Source: Aedes albopictus
Taxonomy: Eukaryota > Arthropoda > Insecta > Diptera > Culicidae
Direction: 5' to 3'
DNA: 64,000 bases
Assembly: GCF_035046485.1 (NCBI RefSeq)
Contig: NC_085138.1
Location: 328,534,129-328,598,128 of the forward strand
Part shown: positions 10,885-20,940 of the stretch, one piece after another
Position numbering within the stretch: the stretch's first letter is position 1
Layout of the letters: every line of letters begins with the position of its first letter
Notes under the pieces: generated by a model
Told to the model about the DNA's origin: nothing
Seen by the model: the letters and a program-made list of their open reading frames with translations, nothing else
Database searches by the model: none
Made by a program: the position numbers and the translations under genes

Positions 10885-11932
10885 TAGGGTTATTAGATGG
10901 ATTTTAGGCAAAGGAGGACATTTTGACTGCTCAACATTGCAAAAGGAGGACATTTCAAAACCAAAGTATGTTCAGAGAAAAATTAGATTTTCCATTGGAA
11001 ACACAAACAATCTATGTAGGTTTTTTTGAAAACGTTTCGAAGTTTGTTTTAATTTTTAAAGCAAGCTTTTGAATGTTTTTTTTTGAAAATATGATTCCAA
11101 CCTAATGAATTTAATTTAAACATTTCAGAGTGGTGTGTCGCAAAACCTTTATAAATTTTAGAAAAGTTAATAGATTCCTTCTTGTATTTTGATGTTTCTT
11201 ACAGTCCTAAGCAAAGTTTCCGTTAGAGAATAGTTTTCTATAGAAATGTAAGAAATTGAGCTGTAGTCTGAGAGAACCTCAATAGTTTGTCCAATGTTAT
11301 TTAAGGACTTTAGCAGTTCAGAGCTTAAATCGTATTTTTTTCTGTTTTTTAACCCTGGTAGGATGTTGGGGTCAATATGGAAACAGGCATGCTGAACGTG
11401 CACTACGCCATCGTGGTGTGAAAATCCCAACATTTTATGAGGGTTAAGCACCAAATAATAAGATTTCCTCCAGGATTTAAAAAAAATGCTGGTGGAATCA
11501 TTTATCGTTTTCAAATAAATAATGATAGAAGGTCGATTGACGATTGAGCCTGAAATAAATTAACTAGATATAAAAAGGTCGATAGCAACAAAAAATAATA
11601 ATATTTTATGACAAGACATTTTTTTCAAATGCCGTTGATAAACCGTCTCGTTGTAAGGTAATAGCTTGATTAAGCGAGGTTTTTGAACGACTTCTCGAAA
11701 GTATGACATGCGCTATATTTCGACAGGATCAACAGGGTCAGTATCCAAAAGTCTAGGTCTTAACAGATAGCTAGCTGACTTGTAATGTAATCCAAGTTAC
11801 AATATGTATTTAATTTGAAGCCAATCTTTTGGCACACTAGAAAGGAGGGCATTTATAGCTTAAGGGAGGACAGGAGGACATACATTGAAAAAGGAGGACA
11901 TGTCCTCCCAAAGGATACCATCTGGTAAGCCT
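10885..11932. mobile_element. Non-autonomous element with 9-bp target duplication and GGAGGACA repeats
   Basis: AGCTGTGCC sits at 10876-10884 and again at 11933-11941. The termini TAGGGTTATTAGATGG and CCATCTGGTAAGCCT are imperfect inverted repeats. The word GGAGGACA recurs near both ends (about 10910-10950 and 11845-11910), partly as a palindrome AGGAGGACATGTCCTCC. A 9-bp duplication would fit a Mutator-like element. The minus frame 11167-11514 (115 residues) is not recognisable. Confidence 0.8.
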
Positions 11933-11991
11933 AGCTGTGCCGCATATCCTTCATAGTACAATCTATCACCTTACGAACATCCCCAATTCAT

Positions 11992-13230
11992 CCCGAGCAG
12001 AAGAGAATAACAACTCCATAATAAAATGTGTTATTTCGGCAAAATAACTGAGCAATAGAATCAGTTATTTTCATGTTATTAATATAATATATTATGTTAT
12101 AAACTTGTCTGTCATAAGCGGCAAAATAACAAAAATCATAACAAAAAAATGTTCCTGGAAGACCAATTTAATAACATGTTTTGTTGGTTTCAATAACAAC
12201 TTAATAATAATGAATATAAAAATATTTCAATAACAAATTTTGAACTTCGGATGTTATTGATAATAATTTAAAAACAAAAAAAGTTATGATTATAATATAC
12301 CAGAAATATATCGTCTATCCGGTTGGAATCAAGACCGACATTCAATCAAAAATTGCCATTTTCTTGGTCCACAAGTGTCGCAACTGTTTCGCATCTTGTG
12401 CACTGTGTTGCTGATAACAACGGGAAGGAGGCGCACTACTTTTGACATGATTAAAAAACGTCGCGGGTTGGGTCACATCGCGAAGTTTGGTGGCGGCCCG
12501 ACAATAATAATGTCCCTTATGTTTAATATAAGGTATGGTAAATGCCACGAGAGAGATAGAGTGCTCCCTGTTTCCACCATAATCAACCCAATTTTTTTTT
12601 TAATTTCCCCAGAAGACTAGTCTGAAGTTATGGCATTTTTCTAATGAACCTTTCAATAAGCTCTTCCTGGAATTTTACCAACTGATCGAAAACATCTTGT
12701 AAAATGGCTTGTTGGCGTTGTTGGAATCGTCAAATCGTGAAATCATGTTCTTTTGGATACAGGTCGCTCATCTCCGCTGATCAATGTTGACTCTACTATC
12801 TATAACACTAAAACATTAAGCTGAGATGCTGGTATGCTATCAGTTAGGATGCAAGGCCAAAGAGAAGAGGAAGGTGAACAGATGAGAGATTATGTATAAG
12901 CTCCCTATCACGGAATGCTGAAAACAATGTAAATCTTATGATGTAATTTTGATTTCAAAACTTGTTATCGTTGTGGTATTGATGATTTAATACATATATA
13001 TATGAAGTTCTATAGTTCAATATTAACCAAATTTGTTTTACAACAAAACATATTATTCAAATGTTATTTAATGAATGTATACTAATACCGTGCTCATAAC
13101 AAAATAAGATTGCCCAACAAAAGATGTTATGGAGAAGTAATGCCTTGATAAGATAATGATAACAAACCAAGATATAAAAACAGGTTATGTTATTTCGAAG
13201 TTATTAATTTGATATTCTCCTCTGCTCGGG
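11992..13230. mobile_element. CCCGAGCAG-family MITE, largest copy
   Basis: It opens CCCGAGCAGAAGAGAATAAC and closes with GATATTCTCCTCTGCTCGGG. A 2-bp AT flanks both sides (11990-11991, 13231-13232). The interior is rich in ATAAC/GTTAT words shared with the copy at 15923. It also holds a non-shared block of about 300 bp (12310-12620), likely an additional insertion or acquired segment. No coding frame is convincing. Confidence 0.85.
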
Positions 13231-13553
13231 ATGGATCGCATCACCGACCCAACGGTGACTCCCAGATCTCTCATCCTTTCCGTCTAACAAATACCCCAGT
13301 CCGTGCTGGTTGTGGGGATGCAGAGGTGATCTCGGTCTTTAGTAGCAACAACCAGTACACTCTAACATTCCTTTCCCTTCCTAACTGACTATAAAGACGT
13401 GGCCGGCGCCGTTATTGATCAAACATGTATGAACTGCTTAAATTGCACTTTGAGAATAACTGGAGTGTCCCAGCCCTTATTCATTTGGATCTCAGTGCAA
13501 TTGCTACCAGCTCAGATCAATCACGGAGGAGCAATCATTGACATGTGTGGATT
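13231..13553 (+). other. Probable 3' part of the tRNA-headed composite element
   Basis: This moderately GC-rich sequence follows the CCCGAGCAG insertion and looks continuous with 11933-11991 (CATCCCCAATTCAT joined to GGATCGCATCACCGACC). I take it as the body of the element headed at 10617. The frame 13399-13668 is not recognisable. Confidence 0.4.
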
Positions 13554-13679
13554 ACTGCACGAATATATAGATACTGACCTGCTTACTCTCACACGAAGTT
13601 TGACGTTTGAGCGGTATCGGCACCGCTCACACGTCAAATTTTCTGTGAGAGTAAGCAGGCCAGCATAAATTCGTGCAGT
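13554..13679. mobile_element. Hairpin MITE
   Basis: ACTGCACGAAT at the left and ATTCGTGCAGT at the right close a hairpin with about 60-bp arms. CTGCTTACTCTCACA and TGTGAGAGTAAGCAG are exact partners, and TTTGACGT and ACGTCAAA lie near the GGTATCGGCACC loop. It is non-coding. Confidence 0.85.
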
Positions 13680-13739
13680 GGACCATAGTCAGACTTGATC
13701 GTGATGATTGATCGTTGATCGAAATGCTGAACGAAATGT

Positions 13740-14573
13740 TGAAGGAAAACTATTGCACAAATCTCTGGAGGGACTTCTACAGGATTTTAATGATGAATCC
13801 CTTTAAACATTTCTGGACACATTCTGGCGAAAATTTCCAATGGAATCGTTAGAGCAATTCCTGTACAAATCTCTGTTGAACTTCCTGAATAAATATCTGA
13901 AGGAATCTCTGGGATGTTTTCTGAAGAAACCAGAGGAAGAATATATGATAAAATCTTTTGAAGAACTTCTGGCGTAATCCGTGTAGAAAATTCATTCCTT
14001 CAGAATTCCTAGATATAATCGAAGGGCTTTCTTAATGAAATAAAAAAAATATCTAAAGTAATCCCTGGCAGAGTTTTAGAAGAAACTCATGGAAACTAAC
14101 ATAAAAGGTTCCTTCGGTGAATTTCTTGAGAAATTCACAAGAATTTCTCTGGATTCTGAAGGAATCTATGAAGCAATTTCAGAAGCAATCGATATAAGAT
14201 CGATAAAGATTTTATGATGGAATATCTAGGGCAATTTCAAAATTTTCGCGAAGTCTGTAGAATATTTTCAAAAGAAATCCGCAGAGAAATTCCTGAAGAA
14301 ATTCTCATCTTTGGATTTTCTGGAGGAATAACTGAAAGCATTTCTGAACGAATCCGTGGAAGATTTTCTGAAAGAATTCTCGCACAGAATTTGGAAAAAA
14401 ATATGGAGGAATTTCTGAGGAAACCCATGGAAGATTTGGTATTTTTTAAAGAAATACCCAGAGATTTTTTAACAGGAACTCATGGAGGAAATTCTGAAGA
14501 TCCAAGAATTGTTTTGCAAATGAAACCTTTAAATAATTTGCAAAGGGATCGTATGAATAAATTTTAAAGGAAT
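13740..14573. repeat. Degenerate repeat, GAATTTCTGAAG type
   Basis: Imperfect copies of GGAATTTCTGAAGGAA-type words. Frame 14214-14567 is repeat-derived. Confidence 0.8.
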
Positions 14574-15366
14574 TACCGTCGTGCGGGGTTACTTCTGACA
14601 TGCGGGGCTACTTTGGACACTTTTGAATATGGATTTTTTGAATTCAAAATATGGTTCAAATCTGTTTGATGTCTTTGGGACTATTATGAAGCAATAGTTT
14701 TTCCTTCATTTGGTTGGAATTATTTAATAAACAGACCGCAGACAAGCAATAAAGTCAGGACGCGAAAAAATATCGAATAAACCAATAAAATATACATAAC
14801 GTATCAGAACATTTGCTCTGTAAGCATTGCTTCTGCAGTTCATAAATTTGAAAAGGTTGATCAATTCATTCAAAATGTATCAACGTACCATATACAATCG
14901 AATATTTGTATCGTTATACATTATAAATGACCGTTTCACCCAAATAAAGGATTGATGATCCCTTTTTGCAGGCTGTCTATATAGCAATATCACGCTGCTC
15001 ATAACCAAAGACAGCCCAGAACCATCTAAAAACGCATATATTTATTGAAATCATGTACGATACAGTATGCTACAGTATTGGTACAATGTAGTTTTCTAAA
15101 TAACCCTGAAATTTTTTAAGTTTTGTTATAGTTAAAAATGTCCAAAGTAGCCCCCATCCAGTTCTAAATGAGATGTGTCCGATTGGTATATGAACAACTA
15201 TTTTGTTTATTGATGGATTTAGCTCAAATTTTGCATACATCCTACATACGTACTCACGATTATTGTGTGTAAAAAATGTGGAAATCCATTCACTACTCTG
15301 GGAGTTATAATGTCATAAAGTTGAAAAACCACGAAAAAGTGTATAAAAAAGCCCCGCACGACGGTA
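14574..15366. mobile_element. MITE with TA duplication and CCGTCGTGCGGGG ends
   Basis: TACCGTCGTGCGGGG starts the element and CCCCGCACGACGGTA ends it, so TA is duplicated as in Tc1/mariner-type insertion. The 793 bp interior is non-coding. It splits the degenerate repeat cleanly. Confidence 0.85.
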
Positions 15367-15784
15367 CTAAAGGATTTCTGAAGCAAGATTTTCAAAAAAA
15401 TATTTTTGAGAAATTACAGAGGAAAAGCTAGAGAAATATCTGAATAATCCTGTAATAAACTGTAGAAACCCCTTGGGGAAAATTTCTGTATGAGTCCTTG
15501 GTAATTTTTTTTTATAAAATACAAAAAAAAGTGAAGAAAAATAAAATAGGTTGCGTTCTTTGAGTATTTTCGGCAGAATTATTCTTTTCGTCATTAAGGA
15601 CTCAAATTTCTTCAAACTCGCGCATTTAATTCAGTCTGGTTCGGAATCTTTCGAAGGCCAACTTTGAGCTAAACAGGTTTTAAAAAGCACCTCATGATGA
15701 AGCGAAAAACGCTGCCAAAAATACACTAAGTATTCCTACGAGTACCTTGAGTATGAGTACCTTAGAGTAATCTGGATGACACCA
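15367..15784. repeat. Degenerate repeat remnant then unassigned sequence
   Basis: To about 15500 the GAATTTCTG-type words continue. The rest shows no recognisable element. The frame 15367-15615 (minus) is not supported. Confidence 0.4.
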
Positions 15785-15922
15785 CTGGTTCGATTCCCGG
15801 TCGGTTCAGGAACTTTTCGTATTCAAAGAAAATTTCCTTGACTTTCTAATGCATAGAGTATCTTCATGCCTGCCACATGCAAAATGGTCATTGGTAGAAG
15901 AAATTCTCACTTAATAACTGTG

Positions 15923-16645
15923 CCCGAGCAGAAGATAAAATCAAGCACAATAAAATATGTTATTTTGACATAATAACTGTATAGTGGAATCAGTCATTTT
16001 TATGTTATAAACATATCTTATTATGTTATAAACTTGTCTGTCATAAGCGGCAAAATAACAAAAATCTTAACAAAAAAAATGATCCTGGAAGACCAATTTA
16101 ATAACATGTTTTGTTAGTTTCAATAACAACTTAATAACAATGAATCTTGCAGTGAATTTGAAAACTTGTTATCGTTGTGTTATAGTTCATCACATATTTG
16201 TACATTTTCAATAGTACAACAATAACAAAACTTGGTCTTCAACAAAGTATATTATTGAAATGTAATTTAGTGGATAAATCTCTGTAACTTAATCATAACA
16301 AAATAAGATTTGCCAACAAAACATGTTATATAAAAATAGTACCGTAAACCGGGGTCAAATTGATCTTCGGGTCGAAACTGATCACACGTTTTTCGGTTAG
16401 GTTTAGCATATTTTCAATAATTTCCTTTCAACTATCGTGCAGTTGGGAACCGATACTAAACGATATTTGCTTGGAAACTATTTGAAGTATGTTTTATCTA
16501 ACGGAAAATCGTCTGATCAATTTTGACCCGGAGATCAATTTGACCCCGGTTTACGGTACTTTGATAAATAAATAATAACAAATTATGATGTTAAAACAGG
16601 CTATGTGATCTGTTGTTATAAATGTGATATTCTCCTTTGCTCGGG
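15923..16645. mobile_element. CCCGAGCAG-family MITE inside the SINE
   Basis: The ends CCCGAGCAGAAGATAA and TTCTCCTTTGCTCGGG are inverted repeats. TG is duplicated on both sides (15921-15922, 16646-16647). The interior shares GACCAATTTAATAACATGTT and other blocks with 11992-13230. It is itself interrupted at 16340-16558. Confidence 0.85.
16340..16558. mobile_element. MITE with TA duplication, CCGTAAACCGGGG ends
   Basis: TACCGTAAACCGGGGTCAAA opens the element and its exact reverse complement closes it. The inverted repeat is perfect for 26 bp and imperfect to about 57 bp. TA is at both ends. A related member lies at 61396-61612. This is the innermost layer of the SINE/MITE/MITE nest. Confidence 0.9.
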
Positions 16646-16720
16646 TGGAAGTGCTCGTAGAACGTTAAGCTGAGAAGCAGGCTTTGTCCCAATGAGGACG
16701 TCACGCAAAGAAGAAGAAGA

Positions 16721-17011
16721 CAAGTGTTCGCCGAAACAGCCTGATGAATTGAGCATCACTATTTATCACAGCGTACCACTGCCCATCTCATTCGGCTTGC
16801 GTAATAACAATTAAACGCCAACCTCGAAGACAGACAAAAGAGAATGAGTAGCCGAGTTTCATAGTAAACAGTCGATTCAGATTTATTGTTTAGAGCCTGC
16901 TAATGATTTTGGTTTTCTTATACACTATAGTAAAAAGGCTACAACGGAATAATCTTAACATTAAGTTGTGTGTAGATCAGAACATAGTACGGAGACAGAA
17001 TTCTTTAAGAA
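16721..17011. other. Unassigned sequence
   Basis: No repeat, RNA or coding signal that I can support. Confidence 0.3.
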
Positions 17012-17110
17012 TGTTGCGGTAGATACGTTGGGAGTTCTTCCAGCATTGATCATACTAAATTCTGTGTTGTGATCACTGCTGGAAGAACTCCCAACGTATC
17101 TACCGCAACA
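17012..17110. other. Near-perfect 41-bp hairpin with 17-nt loop
   Basis: The arm 17012-17052 and the arm 17070-17110 are reverse complements at 40 of 41 positions. The one difference is CAGCATTG against CAGCAGTG. The outer ends are TGTTGCGG and CCGCAACA. The loop is 17053-17069. It could be a very short palindromic MITE or a miRNA/siRNA-type precursor. No target duplication is obvious (flanks TTTAAGAA and AAGCGATA). Confidence 0.85.
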
Positions 17111-17259
17111 AAGCGATACTGCAAACTCCGAAGCTTGCTAAAATTAGATCATCAGATAGGCTGTAGTCAAATTATATGAGTCGACGTATTATACATTGTT
17201 TTCCATATTTGGAGTTAGCTGCATCGTTCTTAAGCTCTGCATTCCGACCCAAACCCATA

Positions 17260-17747
17260 CCCGAGCAGAAAAGAATAGCAACAAAATAACATATCGAGAT
17301 ATTTATCTTAAATAACATTATACCGCGATATGCCCTTCATATGGTGGACATAAGAGGCAAAATAACAAAAATGAATACCATAATTTTGTATAAATAATAC
17401 CTGAAAAATAACAAGCCATGTTATTTCAATAATGAATGCATACCATAAATTTAAAGTGCTCTATTCGTTATCCAGAAGGTATGAAATAACCAAGTAATAA
17501 CATGTCTTACTATTGAATTGAATAGTTTTCGATAGCTCCATGATGTAATAACAAATCTTGTTATTCAGTTATTTTCCCAGCTAAATCAACAATACCACGT
17601 CAATACCTAACTTTGCTCAAATACCTCCATTTGTTATTGTGGTGTTCTCATAACATTGCGTAGAATAATATAACAATACCAACTTGAGATATTAGAGCAC
17701 AGGTTGCTCTTAGCACGGTATTTGTAAGGTATGCCCTTCTGCTCGGG
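17260..17747. mobile_element. CCCGAGCAG-family MITE, diverged copy
   Basis: CCCGAGCAGAAAAGAATAGC opens and CCTTCTGCTCGGG closes. TA flanks both sides (17258-17259, 17748-17749). Inside are many ATAAC/GTTAT words, but the copy is only distantly similar to the other two. Confidence 0.8.
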
Positions 17748-19205
17748 TAAACATCAACGCTACACTTCTAACCTTGACTCCAGTCTGCCTCCTATTCTGT
17801 CAACTAACTCCACCTCTCTCGTCTGCGTCAAGTCTCATTATGTACTCCCGCAAAGCATCATCGTCATAGGTACTGCCACCTCTAGCTGACTGCATCGAAA
17901 GTGCAAAAGTGTCAAGGATTTCATGCGCGACTTAATCCGTGCACACGATCCCTGCGGTTTCATCGGTCGTCGTCGTCGTCGTCATCGTTGGCGGCGCTCA
18001 CTCATTCCATTTGATGTCGCTCCCCCCGGCCTGATACAAAGTAGCAAAGTTCAATCGAATTCAGATCGACCCTGCGCGGCGCGATCATGATTCGAACCTA
18101 GCCAGAGGGCCGAGCAAAGATGATGGTGAATGTTAAATATTTGATCTCACTCGTTCAAATCTTCATCACGGTCGGCCGCCGCGTCGTCTAGCCCAGGGCT
18201 TCGAAGAGTATCTGAATATAGTGTCATGGTGTCATGCATGATTGAGTGCACATAGCACACTTGATACCCTCTGACAATGCATCCATCGTACTCATGAAAG
18301 GGAAAAGCTCCAAAACGCAAAACACTCACTTGGAATGATTTGATACTCCGTTTCCTACTTTCTACCGGTATGTACGGCGGCGTTCGTTGGTGATGAGGTT
18401 CGTCCCCGTACCGTGCCGTGGCAGCGACTGATTTTATGGTGAACCATGTCATGCAACTTTCATTGTTGTCGACAAAATTAATCTAATGTGAGTCGCTGTT
18501 CGTCGTCGTCCGCCGACGTCGTGCACTGATATCACACGTGAAGCCGGAACTAGGGTCTTCTGGGGCCCTAAAGGTACGGGTATCAAACTCAACGTGCACG
18601 GAAGCTGCGGCATCGTCGGCTTGGATTAAGAGTAATATGGACAGTTGACAGACTGTCGTAGATTAAATCGTTCGTGATGCCAGAGGCCGGTCGCTTTACG
18701 AGGTGAAATTTACGTTTGCAGGGCCCAGTATCACGGTAGTGGAAACCCGAACTGCGTTGACCCATAGGGAATGAAAGTTGGCCTTCGGAGGTGACCTTTA
18801 CGGCAAGACCATGGGACTCTGATCATTGATAAGGCTTACGCATGTCCGAGGGATACATTGTATGTACGGTACGAGCGAGCTACATATGATGTATCGCGTG
18901 GTGCCCAGCAGGATCACTGTGCCCGGGGGTTAACTTTAATTGAACGTGGCCATAATTCATGCACGGATGGTGAGCTGGGGATATTCTACGAATGTGTGTG
19001 TGAGTGTGTGTCCGTGTAGATCTAAGGGAACGCCTATCGATTACGATGGAAGCGCGATGTAATAAAAATGATAATTTATCCTACCACCCGCCAGGTTTGC
19101 GAGTGTTACTTGTAGAACAGAGATTGAGACTTTTCTACAGATGGTACAGATTTACATGCGATGTGTTTAAATTCAGTCGCATGTTTTTGCAGTATTGATG
19201 ATTAC
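17748..19205. other. Mostly unique intergenic sequence
   Basis: Several GC-rich patches (GTCGTCGTCGTCGTCATCG near 17970) and a TG-rich stretch near 18992-19013 are present. The minus frame 18147-18452 (101 residues) and the plus frame 19004-19198 have no recognisable motif. I see no splice-bounded coding structure. Confidence 0.4.
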
Positions 19206-19289
19206 TTAGCTGCCATGTGCAGCATAGTTGTCCCACGTTCTATGGGAATTCCTATTAACATGGGACAATCATGCTGCACACGGCAGTTA
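19206..19289. mobile_element. Short hairpin element
   Basis: TTAGCTGCCATGTGCAGCAT on the left pairs with ATGCTGCACACGGCAGTTAA on the right, with a few mismatches. TTGTCCCA and TGGGACAA continue the pairing. It is non-coding, about 84 bp. Confidence 0.75.
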
Positions 19290-19752
19290 ATGTGTTCACT
19301 AACATTTTTCCCATAGTCGGTGCTTACGGTTCCAACTGGAATCTGCGTTCACGAATATTATAAAACTAAAATTCTTTTGTCAGAACTAATTATCACGAAG
19401 AAATTGGACTTTTGCCATAAGAACGTTACTCTGTAACTAGCGAGCTATTTGAACGGTTGTGTAGATGACATTTTAAGTGAGACTAAATAAATGTAGTTTG
19501 CAGTTTTGTGTATTTTAAATAAAGTTTATTTCGTAGTATAGTGAATTGTTTGTGAAGAGAATCCGAGTGTATTTGTGCCACACCGAACGACTCGAGCCGG
19601 CTGTGAATCATATCCAACGGAATCCCAATCCCAAGGTGGCCCAGGCATTCCAGGATCGGCCAATCAGGGCATATTCCGGTACTAATTCCCAAACTTACTG
19701 GCACCGAATCATTTCAGAAAGTTAACCCACCCATTCGTGGGTTAGTAGGTAC
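19290..19752. other. Unassigned sequence
   Basis: AT-rich up to 19540 and GC-richer after. The minus frame 19483-19704 is not recognisable. Confidence 0.3.
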
Positions 19753-20708
19753 TATAGGGTGTCCCAGAAAGTATGGGCACAACTTTGTATAGCGAAAATA
19801 CAATCATTTTCTTAACAAACAACATTTTTTATATTTTTGTATTTTTATTCAAGGTATTTTGATTGATACCTGTAAAGAGTTTATACATTAAAAAGAAGTT
19901 TTTGAATGCAGAATGTGCAAAATGAAAAAACATCTTTTAAAACTTCTGCACAAACTAATATTTTACGGTTTTGCCAAATATCCAAATTCGAAACATTTTT
20001 TTCGATTTTTTTTCACATGATATATTCGAAAACATGTTTCCTCAGATGATTGATTGAAATTTTTTATAAAAATATGTTTTGCCTGTGCATACGAGTATTT
20101 CAGAATTTTGAGAAAACTGGAAAATTCTCCTTTTCTATTTCTGGGTAAGACATGCCCACAGACATTCGAGCTTTTAAACATGTTTTAACGAGAATAAAAA
20201 TAATTCAATCTACGCTTTATAAAGCTGGAGCATTTATTTTACATATAGTGAAATTAAAATGTAATCTTCTGCATGTTGTGATATATATTCAGAAGCTTAT
20301 TTTTAACTATTAGAAAATCGGGTTTTCGAAAATATCGATTTTGGTGTTTAAATTAATTTTTCAGGTTCAAAAGTATATGTTTTCAATTCAAACTAAGGGT
20401 TGTATAATAGATACGCATATAGAAATACACGGACATATTTTTTGAAATTTTTATCGAACTTAATTTCGTGCGAAGAAAACAATTTGTCAAGCGATGTTAT
20501 TGAAAAATATAGCAAATTGTGCAGAAGCTTTAAAAGGTCTTTTAGGGAATGTTCTACCGCATTCAAACGAAGGGTCAAATTCAAATTTTAATGATTGGCA
20601 TTTGATGTTAATACATTAAGGCAGGATATGTGTGAAAATAAAGTTTGTTTATACATCCATTCCCAATTAGCTGCAAAGTTGTGCCCATACTTTCTGGGAC
20701 ACCCTATA
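19753..20708. mobile_element. Mariner-like element remnant
   Basis: The termini TATAGGGTGTCCCAGAAAGT and ACTTTCTGGGACACCCTATA are exact inverted repeats. Pairing continues as ATGGGCACAACTTTG, about 35 bp in all, with TA at the edges. The end style (GGGTGTCCCA) is typical of the mariner group. The interior is AT-rich and mostly decayed. A possible transposase C-terminus remains at 20430-20591. Confidence 0.85.
20430..20591 (+). pseudogene. Possible mariner transposase C-terminal scrap
   Basis: The plus frame contains DVIEKYSKLCRSFKRSF and RECSTAFKRRVKF. This resembles the C-terminal helix of IS630/mariner transposases, where a conserved S(F/Y)..R...C...G pattern closes the protein just inside the right end. 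The location, just inside the right inverted repeat, fits. The DDD/E catalytic core is not found. Confidence 0.35.
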
Positions 20709-20764
20709 AACATACAGAGAAACGTATAGTTAGAAGGCACAGAATGTTGATAATTGACAAATGG

Positions 20765-20940
20765 GTGTGTTGTAGCATTGGGCAATTTTGAATCGATGTT
20801 CGCAACATCGATGTTTTTGTTCCGATTAATCGATTTTTTGAATCGATTTTGAAGCCCCATTTTTTACCATAAAAATGTACATTAAATCGAGTTAAATGTA
20901 CAAGAAATCGAAGTACATTAAATCGAGGTATACCTGGGCA
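20765..20940. other. AATCGAT-rich cluster, left of the CTCAGGATTCT repeat
   Basis: ATCGAT/GAATCGATT words occur at least four times between 20785 and 20850, and TTAAATCGAG follows. A matching cluster lies on the far side of the repeat at 25905-26000. Confidence 0.5.

Larger units (their letters stand above)
15785..16720 (+). mobile_element. Feilai-like SINE split by a MITE
   Basis: The SINE reads GGTTCGATTCCCGGTCGGTT (B-box), AAAATTTCCTTGACTTTC and CAAAATGGTCATTGGTAG up to AATAACTGTG at 15922. It then resumes GGAAGTGCTCGTAGAACG at 16648 through to an AAGAAGAAGAAGA tail. The 5' tRNA-like half is missing or degraded. The break is exactly where the intact copy reads ACTGTGGAAGTG, so the interrupter is 15923-16645. 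Confidence 0.85.
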
